Part shown: in pieces, positions 25,001-37,926 of the stretch
How positions within the stretch are numbered: position 1 is the stretch's first letter
Layout of the letters: every line of letters begins with the position of its first letter
DNA from: Xylaria sp. FL1777
Taxonomy: Eukaryota > Ascomycota > Sordariomycetes > Xylariales > Xylariaceae
Reading direction: 5' to 3'
DNA length: 64,000 nucleotides
NCBI GenBank assembly: GCA_022578965.1
Contig: MU400517.1
Location: forward strand, 372,001-436,000
The notes under the pieces: model-generated
Database searches by the model: none
What the model was told of the DNA's origin: nothing
The model's input: only the letters and a program-made list of their open reading frames with translations
Translations under genes and position numbers: made by a program

Positions 25001-27815
25001 ATGACTGTCACTGCCCCTATCAGGATCATAGTTGGGTTCGACGGGTTGTTGATGCCCAAAGGTACGAAAGAACAGCTTACATTGTACTTTGTATAGGGTA
25101 TTCTTTTTGAATTTCACGTGTCTCACATTCCCGCGTGGCTATACATGCCTTGCTCTGGCGTACCTGTGGCGTGATGTTGGAGGGTTCGACAGCAGCAGCA
25201 ACGACAGGCTCTGGTGGGGTTCAACCCTTTTTCGGTTGGGATCAGCTTCATTAAGAAGAGATGGTGTTGGTCAGGCCGCGGGCACCATCAAGTCAGAATC
25301 GTGGCCGCGATGTGAGGATCAATCAAGCCTTTCCTTGGTACACTACCGTTGGCTGACTGTACGCTGGAAGAAGGGGGCTAACGCCATACAGATACATGCA
25401 TGATTCCCCAGTAGAGTGCTGTTACCATCACCACTGCTGTGTATACCGCTTTACCAATAGCTTGTTACGGCTCCCGTTGGTTGCAGAATACTCCGATGTT
25501 CCGTCACCTTCTGAGCACTGATTGGCCGAGCGCTACCAAGCCACCAGTTCAGGGCACCGATCCGGTTGATGAAAACGTGAGACACCTCAAGCTACCAACG
25601 CGTAGGAGACGAGCTTTGCATATGTGGGAATGCCACAGGGTCAAACATGTATACGTATGTTATACTTCGTCCTACTGTCACATGACGCTTAGGATGATAG
25701 AAATATGAAGCAAGGCAGCTGATTCGTGAACAAAACCTAGCCGGCCCTGAGCCCTAGAAGTAGACGTGTGGTCTGCCGGACGCGTCAGATTGCATAATAA
25801 AATGGCCAGCCGGGGGTTGTTATGGACATTGATGTATGCGAGAAGTCGGATGATTGATTGGGCGTGAGAAATGGCGCTTATATGGAATGTAGGGCCTCGA
25901 TGATAAACGAGATACCGGTACAAGAGTGTAAGCGCGATATGACATGGCAGGTAGGCAGACCGATCTATAGCAGACAGCCGGCCACTTGCTACCCGCAGAT
26001 CGGGAGGGCTAGGAGGAGAATGAACTACATGTGTGGACGAAGAGGACGGGGAGGTCAACGCGGAGGTCGACAGGGAAGAGGCCGACTCCACTGCTGGGGA
26101 CGGCAAATAAACCACTCGTCATCTGATCAGGATTTTCCGATGGAAGGAAAGATGATTCGAAGCCTCACGACCACTCGTTACGGCAGGAAAAATGAGGCGA
26201 TATGATTTAAGCATTAGCACTAAACATTGATGGACAGGGTCGGTGAGCCATGTACGATCTGGTGGATGGTGGATTCCAACGGGGCGGGATACTGGTACGA
26301 TACCTAGTAGGTACGCTAAGTACCTCCTGCGTAGGGGGGTACACCAAGGCAGTGGCACCACGCTAACTAAAAGTATTTACCTACATACATATATGTACGC
26401 ATGCTGTATCCACTATAACTGCCTGCTCAGGAAGTATACATGTGTGAGTAAGTACCTATGTAGACAACTTGGTACAGAACCACCACATCCCCATGCCCCT
26501 CTTCTTCCTGTTGTGCAACCAGCCAGTACTTATGTAGTGTGTACCTACCTAAACATCGTGTGAAGGGTTTGGATGCGCTTACCCCCCAACAGATTGTACC
26601 TTTTTCTCTCTCTAAGAGGTGACTTCTGCTGCACGGTGTGGGAAGTGTTATGGTATACCTACACTCACTCAGCAAGTATAAGTGACCTTAGCCAAGGCAA
26701 TAGGTAGTGTAGACAGACATAAAGCCCAGTGTGTGTTCTGTTGTAGCTAACATCTTATATTAGCTAGCGACCTTGAAGCACGTAGGTACTCACTCTGGAG
26801 AGGTTAGGCCGTATTATACATCCGTTGTGTAGTAACAGTCTAAGAGCCCGTTCTATTTGTACATCAGACATTCATACTAATAATATTACTTACCATGTTT
26901 CGTCCTCTCCAGGTTCTATACATAGGGTACCGCAACTCCGCCCACATGTTGAGTCTACATCATACTTAGTACGGAGTACAGTATCTGCCTAAGGTATCTA
27001 CATACAATACATATGTACACTTCTGAGCATCTCCCCCATCCTCACTTACACAACACCTGCGCTACTGTATACTGCGCCGCCCAGCCAACTTACATGTACA
27101 GCTGTAGGTACATAGTAGTACCGTGCCTCTTGTCGCTGCGCACTCCAGATTGCCGGTGGCCAGCGCCTCAGCAACACGTCTTGTGTCACGAAGACTACTT
27201 ATTATTGGGCTGCGATGAGGTTTGCGGCAGTCTCGACATACCTACCTACCTTGACAAGACAGGACCGTGTATAAGAACGTACCCACGGAGCCATCGGATT
27301 CCTCACACTCCACCCTCTCTCTCCTTTCGACATATGTCTACACAATTTCCACCTACCCTAGGTAGATAGGTATTTATATTATATCCCTATTTACATGTTC
27401 TCTGTGCTCGGCCTTCCTCAACATCTACCACTCCGGCCTCGAGGGTTTGGAAGAGACACTGTCTTGTATCCTACACGTACACGAGCAATACCTATTCGGT
27501 ATATGGCATCCCTACCTTGTGAGAGCTCGCATTTTAACAACGAAGCGGCATCGATCCATCACCCTGTCACCACCACCTAATACTGTACCCGTACAACTTC
27601 GAGCCTCCTCGCCCTATCATAGTCACGTGCTGCCGTCTCATTCTCTTTACTTGTTTCTCCTTCTAGCCGTTCTGGTTCCCCAAGCCGTCGCACACGATAC
27701 CGGTTGTAAGTCGTCGGCTTTGGTTTTCGTTCGACTCTTCAAGTAGCCACCTAGTCAAGCTACCACAACCCTTCAACACCCATATCACACGCACTATCCG
27801 ATCTCAACACCCGTC

Positions 27816-28535
27816 ATGTCGAGCCACATATTTGCCCGGGATCAGTTGGACAGTCTCTCTGTCATCGGCGATGCTGATGGGGAGTTCGAAGACAACTATA
27901 CCGCCGTCCGTCCTCCCCAATACAAAGATAGCAACCAGCCCGCTGGGATGCCCTTACCCAGCGGCCCTAGTGCCACACCTCAGACGGTCGTCACCACGAG
28001 CCAGGCTCCTGGGCACCTTGCCTCTTCACAGTTGGAAGACGCAGGGCAACACTACCCCGCCTCCAACAGCACGGCCACCGTCAGGGCTGACGAGGTTGCA
28101 GCTGCTACCCAAGCTTTCCATGCTACTCACCCCCAGCTTCCCTCTAGTACGGGCCCGGCCGTAAGGACGGACCTCTTCTTCTACGTCAACTGTGGCTATG
28201 ACGGTGGTGTGCAACCCTTAACCGAGGAAGCTGTCGCCGCCCACAACTACAACTCCGCCCACGGCTCAGGTAACGGCACGATCATCGAATGGATTCATGG
28301 TCGTTCGCAGTTCTCGCCCGCATACCCAATGGGAATCGTGTCTGCGCTCCAAAAGCCTCAGACCTCGACCGTGATTCGGACGGGTAGCAAATCGTCCTGG
28401 AGCATAATCTCGTCGTCAACACTCCAGCCTTCGCAGGTGGAGCACGTGGCCGAGGCCGTCTGTGCCACGGGACTGCAGTTCTCCGACGTGAGTGCTCCGA
28501 TCGGTCGTCAGCTATTGGATGAGGATTTCATATGA
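27816..28535 (+). CDS. unrecognised 239-aa protein
   Basis: Single open frame from ATG 27816 (context CCGTCATGTCG) to TGA, with GC-rich third positions unlike its surroundings, which argues that it is a real gene. The first half is low complexity (Pro/Ser/Thr/Ala), with no signal peptide or membrane segment. The second half is more ordered: VRTDLFFYVNCGYDGGVQPL, NGTIIEWIHGRSQFSPAYPM and TGSKSSWSIISSSTL. I do not recognise the family. It is isolated between two deserts, and a possible 5'-UTR intron starts at 27708. Confidence 0.65.
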   Translation: MSSHIFARDQLDSLSVIGDADGEFEDNYTAVRPPQYKDSNQPAGMPLPSGPSATPQTVVTTSQAPGHLASSQLEDAGQHYPASNSTATVRADEVAAATQAFHATHPQLPSSTGPAVRTDLFFYVNCGYDGGVQPLTEEAVAAHNYNSAHGSGNGTIIEWIHGRSQFSPAYPMGIVSALQKPQTSTVIRTGSKSSWSIISSSTLQPSQVEHVAEAVCATGLQFSDVSAPIGRQLLDEDFI

Positions 28536-31500
28536 GGTGCAATGCTGCACGCCTCCCGTCCAACTCCGGGTGATGTGCACCATTTGTGCATTATCAATAT
28601 GACGATGGCGATTATGCATGATAATTATAACGACGATATGAAGGTGGTCCTCTCACAGCAAACATGAGAAGAAATAAGTTCATGATGGCATTCATGAACT
28701 ATGGCCGCCCTGCGAACCATGAGACCCGGCAACAGCCATGCACGGAAGGTGTCTTTTGACCATGAAGTTGAGAAGTAGCCGCTTGGCACTTCTGTTTTGT
28801 GTTGACTTTGTTTCGTTTTGATAAACATTGGTCTAACTTCTGGATTCCCTACCACGGGTCTCCGTTTTCAACAGTATGATTGAGGCATTACTCCATTCCT
28901 CAATGTCCAGATATATGCATCGGTGGTATATATAACAAAGGAGAAAAAAGAGAATAGCAAGACGAAAGAAGACCACCTCGGTACTCGTACTTTTGTGCTC
29001 ATTTTTCAGGAAAGAGTTCTGCATGTTGTGATTCCCCAGGGCGACTTTCCTTTTTGCTTTCCGGTCGTCTATCTAGATAGACCCAGAATCTGAAAATATG
29101 AACTGAGAGAAAAAGTTCTAGGGATTTCGGGAAAAGGAAAGGGGTATTGTTGCCGAAGGTCCGGCTATCCGACGGTGACATAACCAGATGCAGGATGACC
29201 TATTTGATATTGGCCGGTGATGACGACGATGGCACCAATGCCCCATCGTCTCACATCGTGCTTGGTGTTACCATCTTAGTACAGTACACATATATAGAGT
29301 AAATGGCGGGAGGGATGCTCAGCTTACCATGTTCTGCTGACCTACAAATCCAACCTCACCGTGGTTGAGGCCATCATGTCTTATTTCTCATCCCCGCACC
29401 TTTATTACCCCAACTTATTATTACTGGTTCCTCCTCTTCCCCCCTCCCCCCCTCCTGTTCTTTGCCTCCATGCGTAAGCATACGATACTAGATAACCATT
29501 CCTTTCTTTTCCCCGAGGCAACACCTTTGCGGAGTATTTCACATCACTTCGCCAAGTACTGAAGAAATGTGGGGATATTCAAGATCGTCCGATAAGAATG
29601 AGGTGCCTAGGCAAAAAGCCGCACCCGTCCAGTCTCCATAGCTGAGCCGTTGGCGTCACGATGCTGTTATGAAATTTCCTGAAATCCCAATTACCCCACT
29701 TACTACGCTCGCATATGCAAGCAACATAGTACCCATTCGTAAGGCTAACAATTTCCCTCGTAGCTTATACCGCGCTGTAATGGAGAGTAATCAAAACGGA
29801 CAACAAAAAGGGTTTAAAAATTGCCGCTGCTGTCGTCGTGGCGTCGTGGCAGCAAAACGTGGCCGATCCTGTCGCAATTTCGATTATCTTCGATTTTGCG
29901 CATACTAATGCATAGCAATGTAGGTGCGAGGTGTGAGGTAGGTTATGTAGGTAGTCTTGCTTTAAGGATTAAATAGATTTCGTGCGATGACCATGCGTGT
30001 GTGTGTACGTGCGGGGGTTGTTTCTCTGTGCTTCTCCTCAGCCTCGTTGCGCCATCGGCACGATATCGACCGACCTGCGTTTCCATAGCCTCGGCACTCT
30101 TGCTTGCACGCGGCTTTGATTCTAGGAAGAACATCCCTGAAGTTTGGGGTGAATTGAGTTTCGATTTGATACCCGTACGCGTAGGCTGCTGTTATCGGGA
30201 ATAGCGTGGTAGAAATACTGCCTTCCCTGTCCTTGTCGTTCTTGTTAAGCTGGCTGACTGACTTAGCTCAGCCGTGTTGCGGTGGAAAGCTGAAATATCG
30301 TGATCGAACCTAGACTATGTGTACGGCAGGAACCCTTTCGATTTTCTTTTGCATTTGATGCTCTCTCTAGGCTGTTGTTGCTTCTTGACATGCACAGAAG
30401 ACGACGAAAGCCTCGTGCCTGTAAGGGTCAGCCATCTGGGAGATAGACTTGCATATTGCTATCTGTTATAGCAGTATTGCAGAATTTCTTTCCCAGAGAA
30501 CGCATACGAGGAGCCATGGGCTATTTCCACGCTTTTCGGCCGTCGTGATAATAGAACGCGGCATCTATTGCAGTGAAAGTGGCGTCGTCTCGCATTACCG
30601 GGGACATGGAAATAAATACTGCTTCGAGCAGAATTTTCCTTTAGGCTTGTAAACAGCCAAAGATCCGATCTGATAAATATGCGGCGTGTGCGTCATAATC
30701 TCGACATATGATCGTCGTCGTGGGACAACATCTTAAGTATTGGTTTTGGGGATAGACCGGAAGCCGGAAGGGCATGTTCCCAATGTTTCTTCGAGCTCTC
30801 ACGGCGTCTGTAGTCCATGCAACACGGGACCTCCTAAGCACGGCATCGTAGCACGGGCAAGACTGAAACTCCACAGAAATGTGTGACGAATATGAATAGT
30901 CGCGTTGAGTCTGGTATCGATCTCGTTATCCATACTTCGAACTGTTGATAATCTCAGGGGTAACGCCGTCAACTGTGCTGTGTTAGACTCTTCGACCTAA
31001 AACTATGCACGACAAGATCAGCTCGTGCTTCGCGTATCCTGCAACCCTATAAGTGTCAAAAATGTCAGCTCTCCTAAATAATTTCCTCTTTAAAGCGGCT
31101 ATCTCCTTTTCGATAGGTGGTGATTACTTAAGAATACCTCTGCCCACGCGTGCCGAGATAGAGTCGAGCATATATCGAAAGTGCATTTCCAGCAAAGAAC
31201 CATAGCTTCCCCAGGTATTTTTTTTCTTTTCTTTCATACGTCGGCCTCATTCGTCCAGTAACCTCCATGTTATTTTCTTATTTGCTCTTACTCCACCCTG
31301 ACGACTAACAAACGGAGACGGAGACGTCATCGATTCCAGTTTTTGTTTCGCGATTTTGCCCCCTAGTGTTGAAGAATTGCGTCAAAAGATCGACCGGCAC
31401 AGAATGCATCCCGCTGCGTTAGAGATACGACAGAGTCGGATATCTAGCCAATGTTCCCTTCAACAACCACGCGAACTCTTCTGCAGCCCAACTAGCGAAG

Positions 31501-32193
31501 TAGAATTGGTAATAGTTAAGAAGCCGGGCGTTACTTGAGTTACTTCTAGTTTGGACGGCGGCTAGTTCTGAGATTTGGGGGTGGGGGAGAAACAGATGCT
31601 GTAGGTAAAGATCATCCGGTTTTTAGAGATGGTAGGTTATGGGAAACCAGGGGCTACGAAGGAAAGGTTGAGATGACAACAGGAAACGAATTTGTTCCTA
31701 AGTGAAGAGAAGGACACAAGAGGGAAAGAGGGTGCCTAATGCTAATAGGCGGGAGAGGGTGGAAACGTTGGGCAGTAACGGCGAAGCTCGCAGGCACACA
31801 GAAATGAGGCCTTTTCCCCAAAGCAGCCAGTCGCAGCACGCCTATTGCCTCAGGATTATTCTATCATTCTATCACAGGCCAAGACGATTGGTCGGCAGGG
31901 TGATAAAGGTGAGGTTGCAAGCAATTGTGCATTGGCTGATAGGTGGAACCCTAAGAGTGAGTTGTTACAGGTCGATTGGATCGCATATTATGACTCCCGC
32001 AGAATTCCAGGAGGGCTAGAAGTATTTGGCGCCTAACCAATAACTAGGACTGGCGGTAAGGACGCGTGTGTCATTTTCTTTCTCTGGTAAAAACACCCTG
32101 GCTATGTTAATTGGGCATTTCAGACACGAAATCCCAGACGGCCCGAAGTGCCCAGGGTTGGTTTCATCTTTTTATTTTATATACAACACCGAC
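28536..32193. other. intergenic, 3.7 kb
   Basis: No gene is supported. A short open stretch at about 31350-31538 (+; PSVEELRQKIDRHRMHP) looks helical and protein-like but has no ATG and no partner exon. The right end (to 32193) is the 3' flank of erb1. Confidence 0.4.
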
Positions 32194-34725
32194 TTACGTC
32201 CACAGTCTACACATGCTATCTGCGCCAGCACTAATAATCCATGGATGAAAAGGATGCCATGCCACATCGGTAACACCAAGCCTATTGACCACCCGGTGAC
32301 CTGAAAGCATTTTCACGGGCGTTATCGTAGGACCTTCCATGAGATCGTTTACTACCTTGCTGTGGAAGATCTGCAGCGTGCCATCATCACTACAATCTGC
32401 AAACAGCGGGTACGAGCCTGGGTGGAATTTCACTGACCGTATGGCTTGCTCGTGGAACCGTAACGTCTTGTACGGCCGGACTGACATTTCAAGATCATGC
32501 CAAAGCAGCCGACGGTCATAAGAGCCAGCAATTAGATGATCACCTCCAGGATGAATGTCAATTGACGAAATCCAGCGACAACCTGGCTGAATAATCTTGA
32601 CAAGCTCTTGTCTTTGTAAATCATAGCAGCGTATTGTTCTTTGAGTTGCCACAAAGAATAGAGGTCGTGATGGGTGGAAGGAGGCCGTCTGTGGAGCACC
32701 GCCCGGTAATCTACGGAACGGTATTTGCGTGAGATGCTTGCTCAGCGTGTGAATAGCGACAGCACTACGTTGGCCAGTGGGTGACACTGTGCAGAAGAAG
32801 TCACCTCTCCGGTGCCAATTTATCGTCTTGATGGGTGATCTGACAGTCGCTTTTAGCAACACACCTTCGTCTTCCAAACGCGCGCCAGGCCGCGCCCACT
32901 TAGCAGGAGGGTCTTTTCTTGCGCCCGTTGCCGTTGTTTGTTGTTTAGCGTTGCTGGCATATCCAAATCCTGCGTCAAGGATTGCCCGACTAGCTTGTTC
33001 GAGTTCTGGGTTCATGGTAGACGGGATCATCAGGTAGATATCCTCGCCAACGGCGGCCGATAGTATTAATCCATCCTGGCCAGGACGCCACCTGACAACA
33101 TCAACAGGATCATCGCTACTTAGCTTGGCCTGCCACTGCTGCCTTCCATCTGAGAGACCCCACACTCGTACTGTGCCATCGTCGCCACCGCTAGCTAACC
33201 ACTGGCCTGATGAATCAATAGCTACTGACCTTACCCTGCCCTCATGGCCGGCAAATTCGATGGAGGCAACTGTGGGGAATGGACGTAGCTCCTCAGGACG
33301 AGGTAGCTTTGGTAGTAATGATGTGGGATCGATATTGAGCCGGTTTTTCCGCACGCGAGGAGCAAGGTACAGATCCAGGCACCTCTCGAACCGTTCCTTG
33401 ACGAATTGATCGTAGCCTGGTGTTCGCCTAAGCGAGTCGTACTTTTGTGGCAAATATGTCTTTTCTCGTTCTTCCGGGTCTGTCTCTTCCCAGGCCTTTC
33501 TCTCAGCATTGGTTGGCAGATATTCTGGTGGAGGGTTATACGATAGATCGTATCCTGGAGGAGCAAGCTTGGGCGCAGGAATGTGCATAATATTCGGCGG
33601 GCGGGGGGTCTCGTTGGCCCATAAGTCATAGTGCACTTCGTCTTCTTCGTCCTGTTCTTTTTCTCTCTCCTCTGGGGGTTTGTAAGGTAATATCCTGCCT
33701 TCTCGGATAGCCTTGACTAGCTTCATTACGCGCTTAGCCTCGTGCTTCGAGGGCACGAAACGCCTCTTCGGTTCTGGGGCTGCAGAGAGCGGGAATTGTT
33801 CTACATGACTGGTATACCACTCCACAGTATCCTGTCGGGTTGTTAGTTAGAAACATTCGCATGACCTGGTCGCGCACTGTACACACCGGATACATATCGT
33901 AGCCCTCTTCGGGAACCTCCTTCATCTGGACGCGACGAAGCAACTCCAATTCCTCTCGGCTGAGATTTAAGGGTTTGCCCGTTTCAGGGTCTGTCAAACC
34001 AGTCCATCCTTCGGGGAGTTCTATGCTATCTAGAAGGGAATCGAGTGCTTCCCCGGTAGCCGGCCGGAGGATTTTCTTGCCGTTGATGTCGTAGCCGATA
34101 TGAGGGTATGAGTCGTAGAAGGAGAGAGGAATATTGCCAATCTTGAGATGTTTTATTAGTACACAAGAACCATATAAGCTGCTTCCTCTATGCCCCACGA
34201 CTATCGCGTCCTTGTAGCCAAGGCGCCCTCGTTTATGGGTTGGCGGGAAAAGGGTAATAAGTGCCCTGGGATACATACAGTATTGGTAGGGCCTTGCGCA
34301 TCGGTATCGTCAGAGTCGTATACAGGGTCGATCTCATCGTAGACATATCGAATGCCGCCGTTCGCATCCTCTTCAATTCTATAATTGGGCCGATCGTCCT
34401 CGTCCTCGTAAGGGGCTTCGTCCTTGTTAGGATTGGTACCATTGACGAGAGCTGACTTGCTCTCCCCCTCGTCGTCATCTGTAGGGATATCTTCGCTTGC
34501 TATTTCATCTTCGGAGCCGGATCCGTCCTCGTCTTGGTCGTCTCCTTCGACAAAATCGTCATCTGAGTCATCGTCATCGTCGAGCACAGCTTCCAAGATA
34601 CCGTCGCCAAAGTCTTCTAAGTCGGAGTCATGGGTGGTTTGTGCTGTAGCAGCAGCAGCAGTAGCAGCATCATTGACGTCAACATTCGAGGCTTTGCGCT
34701 TCAAATTGGGCTTCGTCGAAACCAT
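32194..34725 (-). CDS. erb1: ERB1/BOP1 ribosome biogenesis WD-repeat protein
   Basis: Three exons, 34725-34279, 34141-33887 and 33831-32194, give 779 aa. The introns are 137 and 55 bp; the first ends in AAG. A basic start (KPNLKRKA) and a long Asp/Glu/Ser tract (about 30-110) lead into the BOP1 N-terminal domain ([74 protein letters not shown]). A C-terminal beta-propeller follows ([20 protein letters not shown] to [10 protein letters not shown] at the very end). Erb1 works in the nucleolus with Nop7/Pes1 and Ytm1 in 27S pre-rRNA processing and 60S assembly. Length and order match the family. Confidence 0.95.
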
Positions 34726-35517
34726 TTTGCAGTGTTGGCAATGCTGCTACCTGTAATGCCGTGCTTTGTTGATGAACCGCCTACAGCTTTTTTTTTTCCT
34801 TTACTCGGTACCTATTTTGTCACTATCTCTCCATGGCTGGGGTTTTCTGCCAATCTAAATGTTGACCGCCTTCCGTTCACGGCTCCACTATGGGGGCCTC
34901 TTCTCCATTTCGACTAGATCCACCCCTGACCCCTGCTTCCGGTACCCCTCCATCTTTCTCTGTTGCATCTGACCAACCTTCTATCACCTCCGACGGCTCT
35001 GGATTTGAAGAAGTGAGATGTTGCGCAGAATTCACTACTTGTTGCTATATGAAATTTTCTTAGTGGTCTATTCGAGTAGAAAATTCAGGAGTATTGCCAT
35101 CTTCAAAAGATACACCGAGATAGCCGTATCTCATCATCAATAAAGCAGAAATCGTGGATCACTGGTCTTTCGGATCTCCAACCTTGAACTACAGCACGCA
35201 TATTTCCGGTGTGGGGCAATCTGTATGCCGTATACGGTATTACAAGTCTGCTACAAGATGGAGATCCAAGTTAGGCATATTTCTCCGTCCGGCGTAGGCT
35301 AAATATCTCCGACGAAGTGTTTGTTCCGAGGACGGCAACACCACGTCTTCATCTAGGTCAATCTCCAGAGGTCGGAGCTCTTTCTTGTTCATTGAAGTTA
35401 TCATCTGCGATTTTAAAATATTCTTCTTTTATGCTGAGAGAGAGGAAAAGAGATCGCGACCTTGAAAGAATCTCTTGTCTTTAGACCTAACACGTTTGAC
35501 AGCTCCTATAATTAATT
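34726..35517. promoter_or_regulatory. divergent intergenic between erb1 and the FAH-fold gene
   Basis: The two genes point away from each other, so this 792-bp segment holds both promoters. No further gene or repeat was seen. Confidence 0.45.
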
Positions 35518-36672
35518 ATGCCGGCATTCTCGGTAAGATGTCGCTTCACCATTCACAATGCGTACCGTATTTCCGAGCTCCCCTCAACTGACGAACATCG
35601 AATTACAGCGACTCGTCCGCTTTCTTGCTCGAAATGGTCAGGTATACTACGGAGATGCCATTTTGCCCCAAGGCGTGACGGATATTGCACAGACGAAGAA
35701 GGCTAAGGTCATTGTCGGCAACGTCTTTGGGCAGCATGAAGTTACAGACCATGTGGCTGACGTTAGGCAATTGCTGGCGCCGTTAGCTTTTGAAGATGTA
35801 AAGACGGTCCGATGCCTAGGTCTTAACTATGCCCTGCATGCAAAAGAGGTAAGTTTCAATGATTTTGGTTATTGATCCGGCAAATAGGGACGTTTCGTAA
35901 GGATCTGGAGACTGACGATAAGGGCTGGACTAGGCTGACCTTCCACTTCCAAAGTATCCCGTGTTATTCGTAAGTATGATGTTGAACCAGTTGAAGTGGA
36001 CCGGAATCGAAGGTTGACATGATCTGCGCACTATCCAGTACAAGCCGGCCACTTCACTGGCAGGTCCCACAGATCCGATCCCCGTGCACCAGCAGGCCCA
36101 GGTATCACCGGGCCTCGACTATGAGTGCGAGCTAGTCGCCGTCATTGGCAAGACGTGTACCGATGTCTCCGAGTCTGAGGCCTTGAACTACGTTCTCGGC
36201 TACGCCATCGGTAATGATGTCTCTCACCGCGAGTGGCAGATTCAGCGTGGCGGTAGCCAGTGGTCATTGGGCAAAGGCTTTGACGGTTGGGCGCCTTATG
36301 GACCCGGTATCGTCAGCAGTGAAGTGATCAAAGACCCCCAGACGTTAAAGATTAGCACGCGATTAAATGGCAAGACCGTCCAGGTAAGCGAGAGTGGACG
36401 CCACGCAGGAGTGTTTGCATCACTAATAGTGTGCACAGGAGAGCAACACGGCGGACATGATATTCGATGTCAAGAAGACCATTTCGTTTCTTAGCAAGGG
36501 TCACACGCTGCTTCCTGGCGATATCATCTTCACCGGTACACCGTCTGGTGTGGGAATGGGAAGAAAACCGCAGCTCTGGATGAAGGACGGCGACATTGTC
36601 GAAGTCGAGCTGGAAGGCGTGGGCATTTGTACTAATAAGGTCGAATTTGCCAAGGACAGTGCCAAACTATAA
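35518..36672 (+). CDS. fumarylacetoacetate hydrolase (FAH) family protein
   Basis: Five exons: 35518-35532 (15 nt, MPAFS), 35609-35848, 35934-35969, 36039-36383 and 36439-36672, giving 289 aa. Introns are 55-85 bp, with branch sites CTGAC and CTAAT visible. The first mini-exon was chosen over the unspliced ATG at 35558 because it gives MPAFSRLVRFLARNGQ, the usual start of fungal members. FAH core motifs include LGLNYALHAKE, PVLFYKPATSLAGP, DYECELVAVIGKT (metal-binding Glu pair), GYAIGNDVSHREWQ and FTGTPSGVGMG. The superfamily includes acylpyruvases, oxaloacetate decarboxylases and hydratases of aromatic catabolism; the exact substrate cannot be told from sequence. Confidence 0.9.
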
Positions 36673-37926
36673 AGTTTTCAAGATATCGTTTAGTTTCAGG
36701 AGGATGAAGAGGAAGAGTGGCGCCGGGATCCGAGCAAGATCATATGTTTCGAAGCTATTGCTGGAGGATCTGTACTGCACCTCGTACCTGCGCCCGAGGG
36801 CGCCAAACTCTTTGAATTCTCGTAGGTAAATTCGACTTCAACAGGAGAGTTGCAATATCTCTATCAATAGTATTGAATTGGGAGTCCTATAGCTGTGGGC
36901 TATCGTGCGTGCTGTTGTTTCCATCGCTTATAAGGTTTATAAGAACCTTAAGTCTTCTTATTTTCTTTAAGACGTGTTTTGTAACGAATGAAGCACTAGG
37001 CTTGTGTCTAACAGCTAGCGCCTGATATGAACGTGTAGCCGGCAACTACCGCTATTCGCCATAAGCGATGGGTGGGTAAGATTGTGAGGATTGTATGTGT
37101 CGCAGTCCCGATATTGTGTCCCTTGCAGAACGCAAGAAACTGGTCTCTCATCGTATCGATGGGTTTTATCACAATCCCTTGAGGCCTAATCCTGGCAAGT
37201 TGAGACGCCGTGGACAATTCACCATGTTCCACGTGTACTGCACGCCTGTAAGATGCAGATAGGATTCGGTAAGCGAACCTAGGGAAGTCCTCCGAAGCTC
37301 ACGGGACAAAGGCATCTCAAGGAACAAAATTCCAAACGTAGGTATTCGTTCGACGGTTAGCGATGTATACTCGGTGGAAATGAAAACAGAGGCGCAAGAG
37401 TGGTTGTTCTACCTAGTATAGATCCTAGCCTCTGTCTCGCTCCCGACTCAGCCCCGAACAGCTGAGCTGCTGTGCCATCCTATCAAGCTTATTTAGCTCC
37501 GACCTGCTGCAAGCACATTAGGAGACGCTCCGCTGTACCGAACTGACCATTCCCTTTGGGCATCGCGTGAGGCACCCAGACCCGATGAATATGGTGCTCG
37601 GTGATTGCGGCTGAGTAGCGGGCTGCTGGCAAGGTGAACTTATACGTCAGTATATGAACAAAAATCCATTAATATTGTTGTGAGCTGCCTAGTTTCTCGT
37701 TGTATTATATTCCTTCAATTGTATCTGATAAGTTATCTTGCTGGTTCTGCTGTAGGTTATTCTTTATTACAGGGGAAAGGATCAAGTCCAACTCAAAAAC
37801 AACCCCTGTCATCTCTGTTGCACAGGAAGACAGGGTATTCTATGTTATTAAATTCTGAACCTTCCAACAAAAATCATTCCTCGCAACACTGCGAAAGGCA
37901 CCTGCGTCGACTATTAGTATACCCGC
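36673..37926. other. intergenic, 1.25 kb
   Basis: No supported gene. A 74-codon minus-strand frame with an ATG (37232-37008) has no recognisable features. Its right end is the upstream region of the RBR gene, whose start is not certain. Confidence 0.4.

Larger units (their letters stand above)
17550..27815. other. 10-kb gene desert
   Basis: I see no gene. Open frames (all under 150 codons) lack ATG starts, splice-compatible partners or protein-like composition. Contents include an AT-rich run at 18060-18150, a 12-bp tandem repeat at 18516, tandem ATTGG boxes at 18778, seven TACGCAGTA-type 9-mers, many TACCTA/TAGGTA words, and a 26-bp repeat at 19217 and 21053. The right end (27.4-27.8 kb) is pyrimidine-rich and holds a GTAAGT at 27708, consistent with the 5' UTR and a UTR intron of the next gene. 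Confidence 0.5.

Noticed and set aside
25678..26115. 145-codon minus-strand frame in the desert
   Set aside because: It begins with GTG, has no ATG at its start, no splice partner and no protein-like motif pattern.
34424..34756. Ser-rich 110-codon plus-strand frame
   Set aside because: Antisense to the Asp/Glu tract of erb1.
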